Shown: piece by piece, positions 1 to 6,501 of the stretch
Layout: each line of letters opens with the position of its first letter
Position numbering within the stretch: position 1 is the stretch's first letter
DNA from: an uncultured Ruminococcus sp.
GTDB lineage: Bacteria > Bacillota > Clostridia > Oscillospirales > CAG-272
Direction: 5' to 3'
NCBI GenBank assembly: GCA_902765885.1
Contig: CACXBN010000026.1
Location: 1-10,699, forward strand
Length of the DNA: 10,699 nt
Program-made: the position numbers and the translations under genes
The notes under the pieces: model-generated
Seen by the model: the letters and a program-made list of their open reading frames with translations, nothing else
What the model was told of the DNA's origin: nothing
Databases searched by the model: none

Positions 1-114
1 CTCCTCAACACTGTTGAAGGCGGCAAAGCCTGGTGTGCAATGATGACTATCAGCAAATCGTATGATTACGATATCCTCAGAAAAATGTTGGAAATCAAGG
101 ACAACGACTTATAA
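1..114 (+). CDS. C-terminal tail of an unidentified protein (start outside window)
   Basis: Frame 1 of the plus strand is open from the left edge for 37 codons and stops at TAA 112-114. The visible end contains GGKAWCAMMTISKSYDYD and ends in LEIKDNDL. I do not recognise the family from this fragment. It is supported as coding because it reads cleanly from the edge, has a sensible amino-acid mix and stops just before a strong hairpin terminator (121-143). It converges on galM, so it does not belong to the gal operon. No signal, membrane segment or catalytic motif is visible in this short piece. Confidence 0.6.
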   Translation, partial: LLNTVEGGKAWCAMMTISKSYDYDILRKMLEIKDNDL

Positions 115-143
115 AAAAGAAGCTCCGGTCACTATCCGGAGCT
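112..143 (-). terminator. Rho-independent terminator of the galM operon, possibly bidirectional
   Basis: A perfect 8-bp stem (AGCTCCGG at 121-128, CCGGAGCT at 136-143) encloses a 7-base loop. On the minus strand it starts 6 bases after the galM stop and is followed by TCTTTTTT, a classic U-tract. On the plus strand the following bases (ATTGTATTAGTT) are only moderately T-rich, so termination of the converging plus-strand gene is possible but weaker. Confidence 0.9.
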
Positions 144-149
144 ATTGTA

Positions 150-1205
150 TTAGTTACAAAATTCGTATATCGTTGTTGTATCGTATTTACCATCAGGTTC
201 AAGGATAATATTTGTGAAGCCTTCATGGTTTATCGAGTCCGGCATTGCCTGTGTTTCGAGGCAAACCGCGCAGTGCTTGTACTGGGGGATGCCGCCTTTG
301 AAACACGGATCGCTTTCAACTATCATGTTGGAAGTATAAACCTGAACACAAGGCGCATCCGTAATAACATTCATCAGTCTTCCGGATTTTGAATCTCTTA
401 CCCTTGCTCTGAGTTTGAGCTTTCCGTCATAATCAGTGCAGCAGAAATTGTTGTCAATCCCGCCGAATTCTCTGAGCATCGGGTGATCTTCTTTAAATAT
501 ATCACCTATTCTCTTTTCGCTTCTCAGATCATAAGGCGTTCCCGCAACATTCAAAAAAGTACCATCGGGGATCAGTTCGTTGTCAAGATTATTGATTCTG
601 TCTCCGTCGACACAGATATAATGGTCATCTATGGTTCCGTTTCCGCATCCTGAAAGATTGAAATATCCGTGACTGGTCATGTTTATTATAGTCTTTTTAT
701 CGGTCGTCGCTTCATAATGGAGCGCAAGACCGCCTGTCTTTGTGAGTGTGTATGTTACCTTGACACTTAATGTTCCGGGGAAACACTCCTCGCCGTCGGG
801 ACTTACGTATGTCAGGATAAGTTTGGGCTCTTCACCATCTACAGGTTCAGCGCTCCATACTTTATAATTGAAACCGTATTTCCCTCCGTGAAGAGTATTT
901 TTGTTGCCTTCATTTTTGGTGAGATGGTACTCTACTCCGTCGAGAGTGAATTTTCCGCCGCCTATCCGGTTTCCTACCCTTCCGATCAGAGCTCCCTGAT
1001 ATCCGTTCGCCGTCAGATAGCTTTCAAGGTCATCATATCCGCAAACGACATCGTCAGCCTTGCCGTTTCTGTCTTTCACGTAAAGATTCTTAATGACACC
1101 GCCGAAATCGAGTATCGTTGCGGATGTTATGGAATCGTTTGAAAGAGTGTATGCGGTTACTTTGCAGCCGCATGGCATATATCCGAAAAGTTCAGATTTA
1201 ATCAT
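150..1205 (-). CDS. galM: Aldose 1-epimerase (mutarotase)
   Basis: Interconverts the alpha and beta anomers of galactose, glucose and related aldoses in the cytoplasm, the first step of the Leloir route. The 351-aa protein is of normal length. It shows the family hallmarks in order: NRIGGGKFTLDG near residue 80, NTLHGG with His106, TSHGYFNLSG with His179, GGIDNNF with Asp251, and CLETQAMPDS with Glu317. His106 and His179 match the two substrate-binding/acid histidines, and Glu317 the general base, of known GalM enzymes. The ATG start is preceded by GAAAGGGAA. It is the last gene of the unit: only 11 bases separate it from the galE stop, and a terminator follows. No signal peptide is present. 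Sugar specificity cannot be fixed from sequence, but the galE neighbour favours galactose. Confidence 0.93.
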   Translation of the reverse strand: MIKSELFGYMPCGCKVTAYTLSNDSITSATILDFGGVIKNLYVKDRNGKADDVVCGYDDLESYLTANGYQGALIGRVGNRIGGGKFTLDGVEYHLTKNEGNKNTLHGGKYGFNYKVWSAEPVDGEEPKLILTYVSPDGEECFPGTLSVKVTYTLTKTGGLALHYEATTDKKTIINMTSHGYFNLSGCGNGTIDDHYICVDGDRINNLDNELIPDGTFLNVAGTPYDLRSEKRIGDIFKEDHPMLREFGGIDNNFCCTDYDGKLKLRARVRDSKSGRLMNVITDAPCVQVYTSNMIVESDPCFKGGIPQYKHCAVCLETQAMPDSINHEGFTNIILEPDGKYDTTTIYEFCN

Positions 1206-1216
1206 AGAATTCCCTT

Positions 1217-2233
1217 TCAGTCATCAAACCCGTTTGGATTGTTCTTCTGCCATCTCCATGCATCTTCACACATTTCGCGTATACCGTTTTCGGCTTTCCA
1301 TCCGAGTTCTCTGTAAGCTTTGTCAGCACTTGCGTAACACTCAGCCACATCTCCCGGACGTCTCGGCATAATTTTGTACGGAACCTTTACGCCTGTTGCC
1401 TCTTCAAAATTTTTGACGATATCAAGAACGCTGTATCCGTTGCCTGTTCCGAGATTGTATACCTTGAGCCCGCATTTTTCTTCTATCTTTGCGATGGCTT
1501 TTACATGTCCCTTTGCAAGATCCACAACATGTATATAGTCTCTGACGCCGGTGCCGTCGTGTGTGTCATAATCGTTTCCGAATACTCCGAGGTACGGTAT
1601 CTTGCCTACGGCGACCTGAGTGACATACGGCATCAGATTGTTTGGAATTCCGTTCGGATTCTCTCCGATGAGTCCGCTTTTGTGAGCACCTATCGGATTA
1701 AAGTATCTGAGAAGTACTATATTCCACTCGTTGTCTGCTTTCTGAATGTCGGAAAGAATCTGCTCGAGCATCGACTTTGTCCATCCGTACGGGTTGGTAC
1801 ACTGTCCTTTGGGACAGTCTTCGGTAATCGGCACAAAAGCAGGGTCACCGTATACAGTTGCGGATGAAGAGAATATCATGTTCTTGCATCCGTGTTTTTT
1901 CATAACATCAAGGAGGACAAGAGTTCCCGAAATATTATTTTCATAATATTCCCAGGGTTTGGCCACTGATTCGCCAACCGATTTGAGGCCGGCAAAGTGA
2001 ATGACTGAATCGATCTTTTCTTTCTCGAATATTTCAGTCATTTTTTCATGATCTCTGATATCCGCATAATAAAACTTAACTTCTTTACCTGTGATCTCAG
2101 CTACTCTTTCAAGTGATTTTTTGCTGGAATTGCTGAGATTGTCACATACAACTACATCATATCCGGCGTTTTCGAGTTCCACTACTGTATGAGATCCTAT
2201 ATAACCTGCGCCGCCGGTAACCAGAATGGCCAT
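1217..2233 (-). CDS. galE: UDP-glucose 4-epimerase, predicted to accept UDP-GlcNAc as well
   Basis: NAD-dependent short-chain dehydrogenase/reductase that interconverts UDP-glucose and UDP-galactose. From the chosen ATG it is 338 aa, the same length as the E. coli enzyme. It shows the Rossmann motif TGGAGYIGS at 6-14, catalytic Ser124 in FSSSATVYG, Tyr149 and Lys153 in NPYGWTKS, and RRPGD at 291-295. The residue aligning with E. coli Tyr299 is Cys299 (GDVAECYAS). In this family a small residue there is known to open the pocket to N-acetylated sugars, as in human GALE, so activity on UDP-GlcNAc/UDP-GalNAc is inferred. An in-frame TTG 15 bases upstream would add five residues (MEEEK) but would overlap the ribosome site, so ATG at 2233 is preferred. 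It lies 32 bases after the nucleotidyltransferase and 11 before galM. Confidence 0.96.
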   Translation of the reverse strand: MAILVTGGAGYIGSHTVVELENAGYDVVVCDNLSNSSKKSLERVAEITGKEVKFYYADIRDHEKMTEIFEKEKIDSVIHFAGLKSVGESVAKPWEYYENNISGTLVLLDVMKKHGCKNMIFSSSATVYGDPAFVPITEDCPKGQCTNPYGWTKSMLEQILSDIQKADNEWNIVLLRYFNPIGAHKSGLIGENPNGIPNNLMPYVTQVAVGKIPYLGVFGNDYDTHDGTGVRDYIHVVDLAKGHVKAIAKIEEKCGLKVYNLGTGNGYSVLDIVKNFEEATGVKVPYKIMPRRPGDVAECYASADKAYRELGWKAENGIREMCEDAWRWQKNNPNGFDD

Positions 2234-2240
2234 TTTCTCT

Positions 2241-2246
2241 TCCTCC
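2241..2246 (-). promoter_or_regulatory. Ribosome binding site that fixes the galE start
   Basis: The minus strand reads GGAGGA here, seven bases before the ATG at 2233. An upstream in-frame TTG at 2248 directly abuts this site, so initiation there would leave no Shine-Dalgarno spacing. This supports the 338-aa GalE product. Confidence 0.85.
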
Positions 2247-2265
2247 AACTTGTATAACTTACGCC

Positions 2266-3168
2266 TTATTTCCAGAGTCCGTCAGGATATTCGCCTTCTG
2301 CGATAAGAGCTTTGATCTTCGCAATTACCTCAGGCTTGTCTTCGGAATATGTGACTCCGAACCATTTTGCGTCTGTAGGAAGGATTCTCACTGTGCAGTC
2401 GCCTTCTCTTATCATCTTTCCGATTGTGTTCGGAAGGAGGCACTCGCTCTTGAGAGGCTCGCGGCTATCATCATTTATGAAGAGATCAAAATCGCGTGCG
2501 AGTCCGTCAAATACTTTTGGAGAGAAGCACCAGAAATTCATGGAGACAACAGTGCTTCCGGGAACATGTACAACTTCACCGTTGTCGTCCTCATACCATG
2601 CTCCGCCTTCTTCCTGGTATAACTTTGTTCTTTCCTTGATTTTCACAAGCATGCCGTTGATGTCACCGTAGCACTCGCCTCTGGCAACGCTTCCTTTATC
2701 AGTAAGGGTATTGCCGAGTCTGTACCCTACCATAGCGTAATCGGTTGATTCAACATTCGACTTTTTCAGGAATTCTGCTGCTCTCATATATGCATCACGA
2801 CCGTAGAAGTCATCCGCATTGATAACGCAGAAGCCGTCGTCAAGAACATCCTGTCCGCAGAGAAGAGCGTGTGTAGTGCCCCACGGTTTTACTCTTCCTT
2901 CTGGAATCTTTCCTTCCGGAACGGCATAATCCATATCCTGGAATACGTATTCAACCTTTACTTTTCCTTCTATTCTCTTTCCAACCGTATCCCTGAATAT
3001 TTCATAATTTTCTCTTTTTATGAGGAAAATAACGCGGTCAAAACCTGCTTTGATGGCGTCATAGATTGAAAAATCGATAATAAACTCACCGTGTTCGGTA
3101 AAAGGATCGATCTGTTTGAGTCCGCCGTATCTGGAACCCATACCGCCGGCTAAAATGAATAAAGTCAT
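2266..3168 (-). CDS. Sugar-1-phosphate nucleotidyltransferase (NTP_transferase family)
   Basis: A 300-aa cytoplasmic enzyme predicted to join a nucleoside triphosphate to a sugar 1-phosphate, giving a nucleotide sugar and pyrophosphate. The N-terminus FILAGGMGSRYGGLKQIDP (4-22) is a variant of the nucleotide-binding loop G-x-G-[ST]-R with a downstream lysine. INADDFYG (116-123) supplies the metal-binding aspartate, and WFGVTYSEDKP (269-279) is typical of a GalU/RmlA-like group common in gut bacteria. It is not a GalT (no histidine-triad HPH motif). It has a strong AGGAGGA site eight bases before the ATG and is the first gene of a unit with galE and galM. This context suggests UTP plus galactose-, glucose- or N-acetylhexosamine-1-phosphate as substrates, but the actual base and sugar are unknown. 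GalU-like or RmlA-like activity remains possible. Confidence 0.85.
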   Translation of the reverse strand: MTLFILAGGMGSRYGGLKQIDPFTEHGEFIIDFSIYDAIKAGFDRVIFLIKRENYEIFRDTVGKRIEGKVKVEYVFQDMDYAVPEGKIPEGRVKPWGTTHALLCGQDVLDDGFCVINADDFYGRDAYMRAAEFLKKSNVESTDYAMVGYRLGNTLTDKGSVARGECYGDINGMLVKIKERTKLYQEEGGAWYEDDNGEVVHVPGSTVVSMNFWCFSPKVFDGLARDFDLFINDDSREPLKSECLLPNTIGKMIREGDCTVRILPTDAKWFGVTYSEDKPEVIAKIKALIAEGEYPDGLWK

Positions 3169-3189
3169 AGTATTTGTCCTCCTGAATTA

Positions 3190-3205
3190 AAAAATGCCAA
3201 TTTTT
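3190..3205 (-). promoter_or_regulatory. Inverted repeat in the leader of the nucleotidyltransferase-galE-galM unit
   Basis: A perfect inverted repeat AAAAAT-GCCA-ATTTTT (plus-strand reading) lies between the predicted transcription start (about 3209) and the ribosome site (3177-3183). It could be an operator or a weak AU hairpin. AT-rich leaders produce such repeats by chance, so function is only a suggestion. Confidence 0.35.
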
Positions 3206-3215
3206 CACGAATTGT

Positions 3216-3244
3216 ATTGTATAACAACACCTCTGCTTTTTCAA
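3216..3244 (-). promoter_or_regulatory. Sigma-A-type promoter of the gal-type operon
   Basis: On the minus strand TTGAAA (3239-3244) is followed by exactly 17 bases and then TACAAT (3216-3221). Each box matches the housekeeping consensus at five of six positions. Transcription would start near 3209, leaving a leader of about 40 bases before the ATG at 3168. It is the only good promoter between the fucosidase terminator and the nucleotidyltransferase. Confidence 0.75.
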
Positions 3245-3251
3245 GGCAAAA

Positions 3252-3279
3252 GCGTAAACTACTTGTTTTTTTGCGTAAA
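3252..3279 (-). promoter_or_regulatory. Direct repeat TTTACGC spaced two helical turns, upstream of the gal promoter
   Basis: The minus strand carries TTTACGC at 3273-3279 and again at 3252-3258, 21 bases apart, just upstream of the -35 box (3239-3244). The inner copy, read on the plus strand with flanks as CAAAAGCGTAAACT, has the AARCGNWWWC core of a CcpA catabolite site but poor outer positions. A transcription factor binding one face of the helix is an inference. Confidence 0.4.
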
Positions 3280-3284
3280 TGGTA

Positions 3285-3321
3285 CAAAAACAAGACCCGT
3301 TTTTGATGTAACAGGCCTTGT
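3285..3321 (-). terminator. Rho-independent terminator of the GH95 fucosidase gene
   Basis: On the minus strand ACAAGGCCTGT (3311-3321) pairs with ACGGGTCTTGT (3290-3300) to form an 11-bp stem with two G-U pairs and a ten-base loop, followed by TTTTTG. It begins 22 bases after the fucosidase stop codon and separates that gene from the gal-type unit. Confidence 0.8.
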
Positions 3322-3343
3322 ATCGATCATATAGCAGATATTA

Positions 3344-5644
3344 TCATGCAGTCAGTTCCACGCGTTCAAGCTTTCCGTTAATCATAACGTCAACTTTTCC
3401 TTCTTTTTTGCCATGAACCGTGACGGAAACCACGAGTCCGTCCTTCCATACACAGTCCACTGTATAGCCGCCTCTTGCGACAAGACCCGTGAACTGTCCG
3501 TTTTGCCATTCGGGGTCCTCGGGAAGCGCCGGCAGCAGCGAAATATATCCCTCATGGCTTTGCATTAGCATTTCAGGTACCGCTGCACAGCCGCCTAAAT
3601 TACCGTCTATCTGGAACATACCGCCTTCTTTGATGAAGCGGGTTATGCCGTTCCTTACTTCCCAGGTGCTCGGGTGAAAATCAAACATATTCGTAAAAGT
3701 ACAGTCCCCAATCAGCCTGTAAAGACTCTCAAGGCATCCGTTTCCAAGTCCGAGTCTCGCCATAAAAGCTGTAGCCCACGCTCTTGACCAACCGGTATAT
3801 CCTCCCCCGTGTGAAAGCCTTCTTTCTAGTGTCGCTTCTGCTGCTTTGAATATTTCAGGGTCTTTTTTGGTTATCTGTGATGACGGATAAAGCGCGTAAA
3901 GCTGTGATATATGCCTGTGCCCGGGTTCAGTCTCGTCATAATCTTTATTCCATTCCATTATCTGGCCGTATTTTCCTACTCTTAGCGGAGGCAGTTTTTG
4001 AATCGCGCTCTGTAATCTTTCCTTAAGTTCAGCCTCTTTGCCTGTCACCTCACATGCTTTGACGGTAAGAGTGAAAATATCCCTGATTATTTCACCGTCT
4101 ATAGTCGGGCCGGCGCAAATGGAGAACTGCTGACCGCTGTCATCTACTTTGAAATGATTCTCAGGTGAATTTGAAGGACATGTAACAAGATATCCGCTTT
4201 CCGGATCTTCCCTCATGAAGTCAAGGAAGAAACGGCTGGCTCCTTCCAGAACATCAAAATACTTTTCAAGAACGCTGCTGTCGCCTGAAAACTCATACCT
4301 GTAGCCTATATGCATGGCGATCCATGCTCCCGAACACATAAACGAGCCCCATGAACAGTGCTCTCCGGGAGCAGTAAATCCCCAAGGATTGGTTACGGTA
4401 TGAGCAACCCATCCATCTGCACCGTATTGTATCCTTGCAGTTCTCTTTCCGTGTTCGGAGATAAACCTTATATAATCGAGAAGCGGTTTGACGGTTTCGG
4501 GCATATTGCACACTTCCGCGGGCCAATAGTTCATCTGCAGGTTAATATTGATGTGATAATCTCCGTTCCAGGGAGTCTGATACGTTCCTGCCCAAAGGCC
4601 CTGCAGATTTGCCGGAAGCCTGCAGTTATATGATGAAGAAGCAAGAAGATATCTTCCGAAATCAAAATATTTCAGCACAAGGTCATTGTCTGTCTCTCCG
4701 TTTTCCACCCTCTCGATCCTGTCTGCAACAGGCATGCTTTTGAGTGACTCATCTGTGCCATTCAAAGAAATCTTAACTCTGCCGAGCAGTTCGGCGAGAA
4801 CAGGTGAACTCTTTTCATATTCGTCATCAAAAGACGAGCGGACTGCTGCCGTAACGGATTTTTCGGCCTCCTTAAGCGCTTTTTCGGGATCATGTGACGG
4901 AACGGGTTTCCCATCTGCTCCGGGCATTTCATAAGTTGTCCTTACGTCACCGGTGAGTCTGAAAGATTTTGTACCCTTTATATGAACACCATTTTCATCG
5001 GCAGAGATGCTGCCGCCATCACATCTCACACTTATATATACCGCATATGCAAGAGATCCCGGTATTGAGTGCACAAGCGTTATGGAATCAGATTTATATG
5101 AAGGGGCTTCATATTTATTTTCGTATCTTATATCCGCATCAAAGCAGCCGTCAGCCCTGTATTCTGCTTCAAGTACACCGGATGCAAACGAAGAAAACAC
5201 CCTGTTCACATGTCTGATACCGCAGTCACTGTATTCGGTCGTGACAAGACCGCCGTCCATTTTCAGAGTCCTGGAATACCCGTCTGAACTTCTGTGCCCC
5301 GGGAACAATACATGGATCTCTCCGGCTGTCTGAAAAGAACCGAAGGCATCATTCATCCCGCTGCCGTGCGCACTTCCCTTTCCCCTGCATACCAGATACC
5401 TTTCAACCATTCTCTCTCCTACGGAAAACAGTCCGTCGAAAATAAGGCTGCGCATTTCATCCAGTTTTTCGGCGCATTCCGGGTTGTCGGCATCTTTGTC
5501 AAACCATCCGCTCCAAAGAGTTTCCTCGTTCAGCTGGAGAATATCCTCACGGGGATTCCCGTACACCATGCATCCGAGTCTCCCGTTTCCCAGCGGTGTT
5601 GCTTCCTCCCATTTTTCGGCAGGCTTATTCTGATAAATCGTCAT
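3344..5644 (-). CDS. GH95 family alpha-L-fucosidase, cytoplasmic
   Basis: Predicted inverting glycosidase that removes terminal L-fucose, typically alpha-1,2-linked to galactose. The 766-aa chain begins directly with the GH95 N-terminal beta-sandwich (PLGNGRLGCMVYGNP, 17-31) and continues into the (alpha/alpha)6 barrel. Hallmarks are ANLQGLWAG (345-353), GDYHININLQMNYWPAE (361-377), CPSNSPENHF (489-498), RHISQLYALYP (577-587), GGYTGWSRAWA (614-624) and FQIDGNLGG (677-685). By analogy with the bifidobacterial enzyme, Asn366/Asn368 with Asp680 would activate water and Glu495 would be the acid; this alignment is by motif only. His364, two residues before the first Asn, is the residue I recall in fucosidases, where L-galactosidases carry Thr. 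There is no signal peptide, so the substrate must be imported. It has a GGAGG ribosome site, its own promoter and its own terminator. L-galactosidase activity is less likely. Confidence 0.92.
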   Translation of the reverse strand: MTIYQNKPAEKWEEATPLGNGRLGCMVYGNPREDILQLNEETLWSGWFDKDADNPECAEKLDEMRSLIFDGLFSVGERMVERYLVCRGKGSAHGSGMNDAFGSFQTAGEIHVLFPGHRSSDGYSRTLKMDGGLVTTEYSDCGIRHVNRVFSSFASGVLEAEYRADGCFDADIRYENKYEAPSYKSDSITLVHSIPGSLAYAVYISVRCDGGSISADENGVHIKGTKSFRLTGDVRTTYEMPGADGKPVPSHDPEKALKEAEKSVTAAVRSSFDDEYEKSSPVLAELLGRVKISLNGTDESLKSMPVADRIERVENGETDNDLVLKYFDFGRYLLASSSYNCRLPANLQGLWAGTYQTPWNGDYHININLQMNYWPAEVCNMPETVKPLLDYIRFISEHGKRTARIQYGADGWVAHTVTNPWGFTAPGEHCSWGSFMCSGAWIAMHIGYRYEFSGDSSVLEKYFDVLEGASRFFLDFMREDPESGYLVTCPSNSPENHFKVDDSGQQFSICAGPTIDGEIIRDIFTLTVKACEVTGKEAELKERLQSAIQKLPPLRVGKYGQIMEWNKDYDETEPGHRHISQLYALYPSSQITKKDPEIFKAAEATLERRLSHGGGYTGWSRAWATAFMARLGLGNGCLESLYRLIGDCTFTNMFDFHPSTWEVRNGITRFIKEGGMFQIDGNLGGCAAVPEMLMQSHEGYISLLPALPEDPEWQNGQFTGLVARGGYTVDCVWKDGLVVSVTVHGKKEGKVDVMINGKLERVELTA

Positions 5645-5659
5645 ATGCTGTCCTCCGCA

Positions 5660-5673
5660 GATAAAATCTTATC
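5660..5673 (-). promoter_or_regulatory. Inverted repeat over the fucosidase gene transcription start (candidate operator)
   Basis: The sequence GATAA-NNNN-TTATC forms perfect five-base arms covering the predicted first transcribed bases and ending three bases before the GGAGG ribosome site at 5652-5656. It could bind a repressor or, as RNA, fold weakly beside the ribosome site. Short AT-rich arms make chance occurrence possible. Confidence 0.35.
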
Positions 5674-5680
5674 GGGTATT

Positions 5681-5709
5681 ATTTTACTAAATCAGCCCTT
5701 CACAATCAA
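5681..5709 (-). promoter_or_regulatory. Promoter of the GH95 fucosidase gene
   Basis: On the minus strand TTGATT (5704-5709), a 17-base spacer and TAAAAT (5681-5686) fit a housekeeping promoter. It lies just downstream of the exoA terminator and would start transcription near 5674, about 30 bases before the fucosidase ATG. This makes the fucosidase an independent single-gene unit. Confidence 0.65.
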
Positions 5710-5720
5710 GCATACAGAAA

Positions 5721-5746
5721 GAAAAACCTGCTGATTTTTCAGCAGG
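5721..5746 (-). terminator. Terminator overlapping the end of exoA
   Basis: CCTGCTGA (5727-5734) and TCAGCAGG (5739-5746) form a perfect 8-bp stem with a TTTT loop. On the minus strand the first arm encodes the last exoA codons, including its TGA stop (5739-5741), and the hairpin is followed by TTTTTC. It closes the dehydrogenase-isomerase-exoA unit. Confidence 0.88.
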
Positions 5747-6491
5747 CTGTGATTATTTCTACCGGGCAGTGATCACTTCCGTACACATCGGTAAGGATCA
5801 GACTGTCCTTTACTTTTTCCATGAATCTTTCGGACGCTATAAAATAATCTATTCTCCATCCTATGTTTTTTTCGCGGGCTTTCATCATATATGACCACCA
5901 TGAATACCTCACTGTGTCGGGGTACAGTCTTCTGAAAGTATCGGCAAATCCCGCTTTCAGGTGAGCAGAGAACTGATTTCTTTCCTCATCCGTAAAACCC
6001 GCGTTCCGGTGATTGGATTTCGGATTCTTTATATCTATTTCCTCATGCGCCACATTCATATCGCCGCAGCACACGACAGGCTTTATATGATCCAGACGTA
6101 TCAGATAGTTTCTGAAAGCTTCATCCCACTCCATTCTGTATTCGAGCCTCGTCAGCTCTCTCTGAGAATTAGGAGTGTACACGTTGACGAGGAAAAAATC
6201 ATCATATTCCGCCGTTATTACTCTTCCCTCGCCGTCATGTTTCTCTTCTCCGATGCCGTAAGTTACATTGATCGGCTTGATCTTTGTGAAAATGGCTGTT
6301 CCGGAATATCCTTTTTTCAATGCGCTGTTCCAGTATTGATAATATCCTTCAGGCGAAAACTCAGCCTGACCCTCCAGCATTTTTGTTTCCTGAATGCAGA
6401 AGATATCTGCGTTCTCTTTCTCAAAAAACTCGTTGAATCCTTTGCCGAGAACCGCTCTGAATCCGTTGACATTCCATGAAATAATTTTCAT
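5739..6491 (-). CDS. exoA: Exodeoxyribonuclease III / AP endonuclease (ExoA type)
   Basis: Cuts the DNA backbone at abasic sites and trims 3' ends during base-excision repair. The 250-aa protein is full length for the ExoIII/APE1 family. It shows SWNVNGFR with Asn7, CIQETK with Glu35, NVYTPN with Tyr105, GDMNVAH with Asp144 and Asn146, the WRIDYF segment with Asp215, and YGSDHCPV with Asp240-His241. Every catalytic and metal-binding position is therefore intact. Its ATG follows AGAGGG and lies 10 bases after the stop of the sugar isomerase gene, so it is almost certainly co-transcribed with sugar genes. That is an unusual setting for a repair enzyme; it has no visible promoter of its own. It ends inside a terminator stem. 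No reason to doubt a housekeeping repair role. Confidence 0.96.
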   Translation of the reverse strand: MKIISWNVNGFRAVLGKGFNEFFEKENADIFCIQETKMLEGQAEFSPEGYYQYWNSALKKGYSGTAIFTKIKPINVTYGIGEEKHDGEGRVITAEYDDFFLVNVYTPNSQRELTRLEYRMEWDEAFRNYLIRLDHIKPVVCCGDMNVAHEEIDIKNPKSNHRNAGFTDEERNQFSAHLKAGFADTFRRLYPDTVRYSWWSYMMKAREKNIGWRIDYFIASERFMEKVKDSLILTDVYGSDHCPVEIITAC

Positions 6492-6501
6492 ATCGCCCTC
6501 T

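Noticed and set aside
2231..2248. TTG start adding MEEEK to GalE
   Set aside because: Those codons are the ribosome binding site of the ATG start, and the shorter form has exactly the usual length and N-terminus.
5294..5734. 146-codon plus-strand open frame across the fucosidase start
   Set aside because: Antisense to GH95 coding sequence and its promoter, with no family motif.
5961..6479. 172-codon plus-strand open frame across exoA
   Set aside because: It lies entirely antisense to an intact exoA with all catalytic motifs, has no recognisable domain and reads like a shadow frame.
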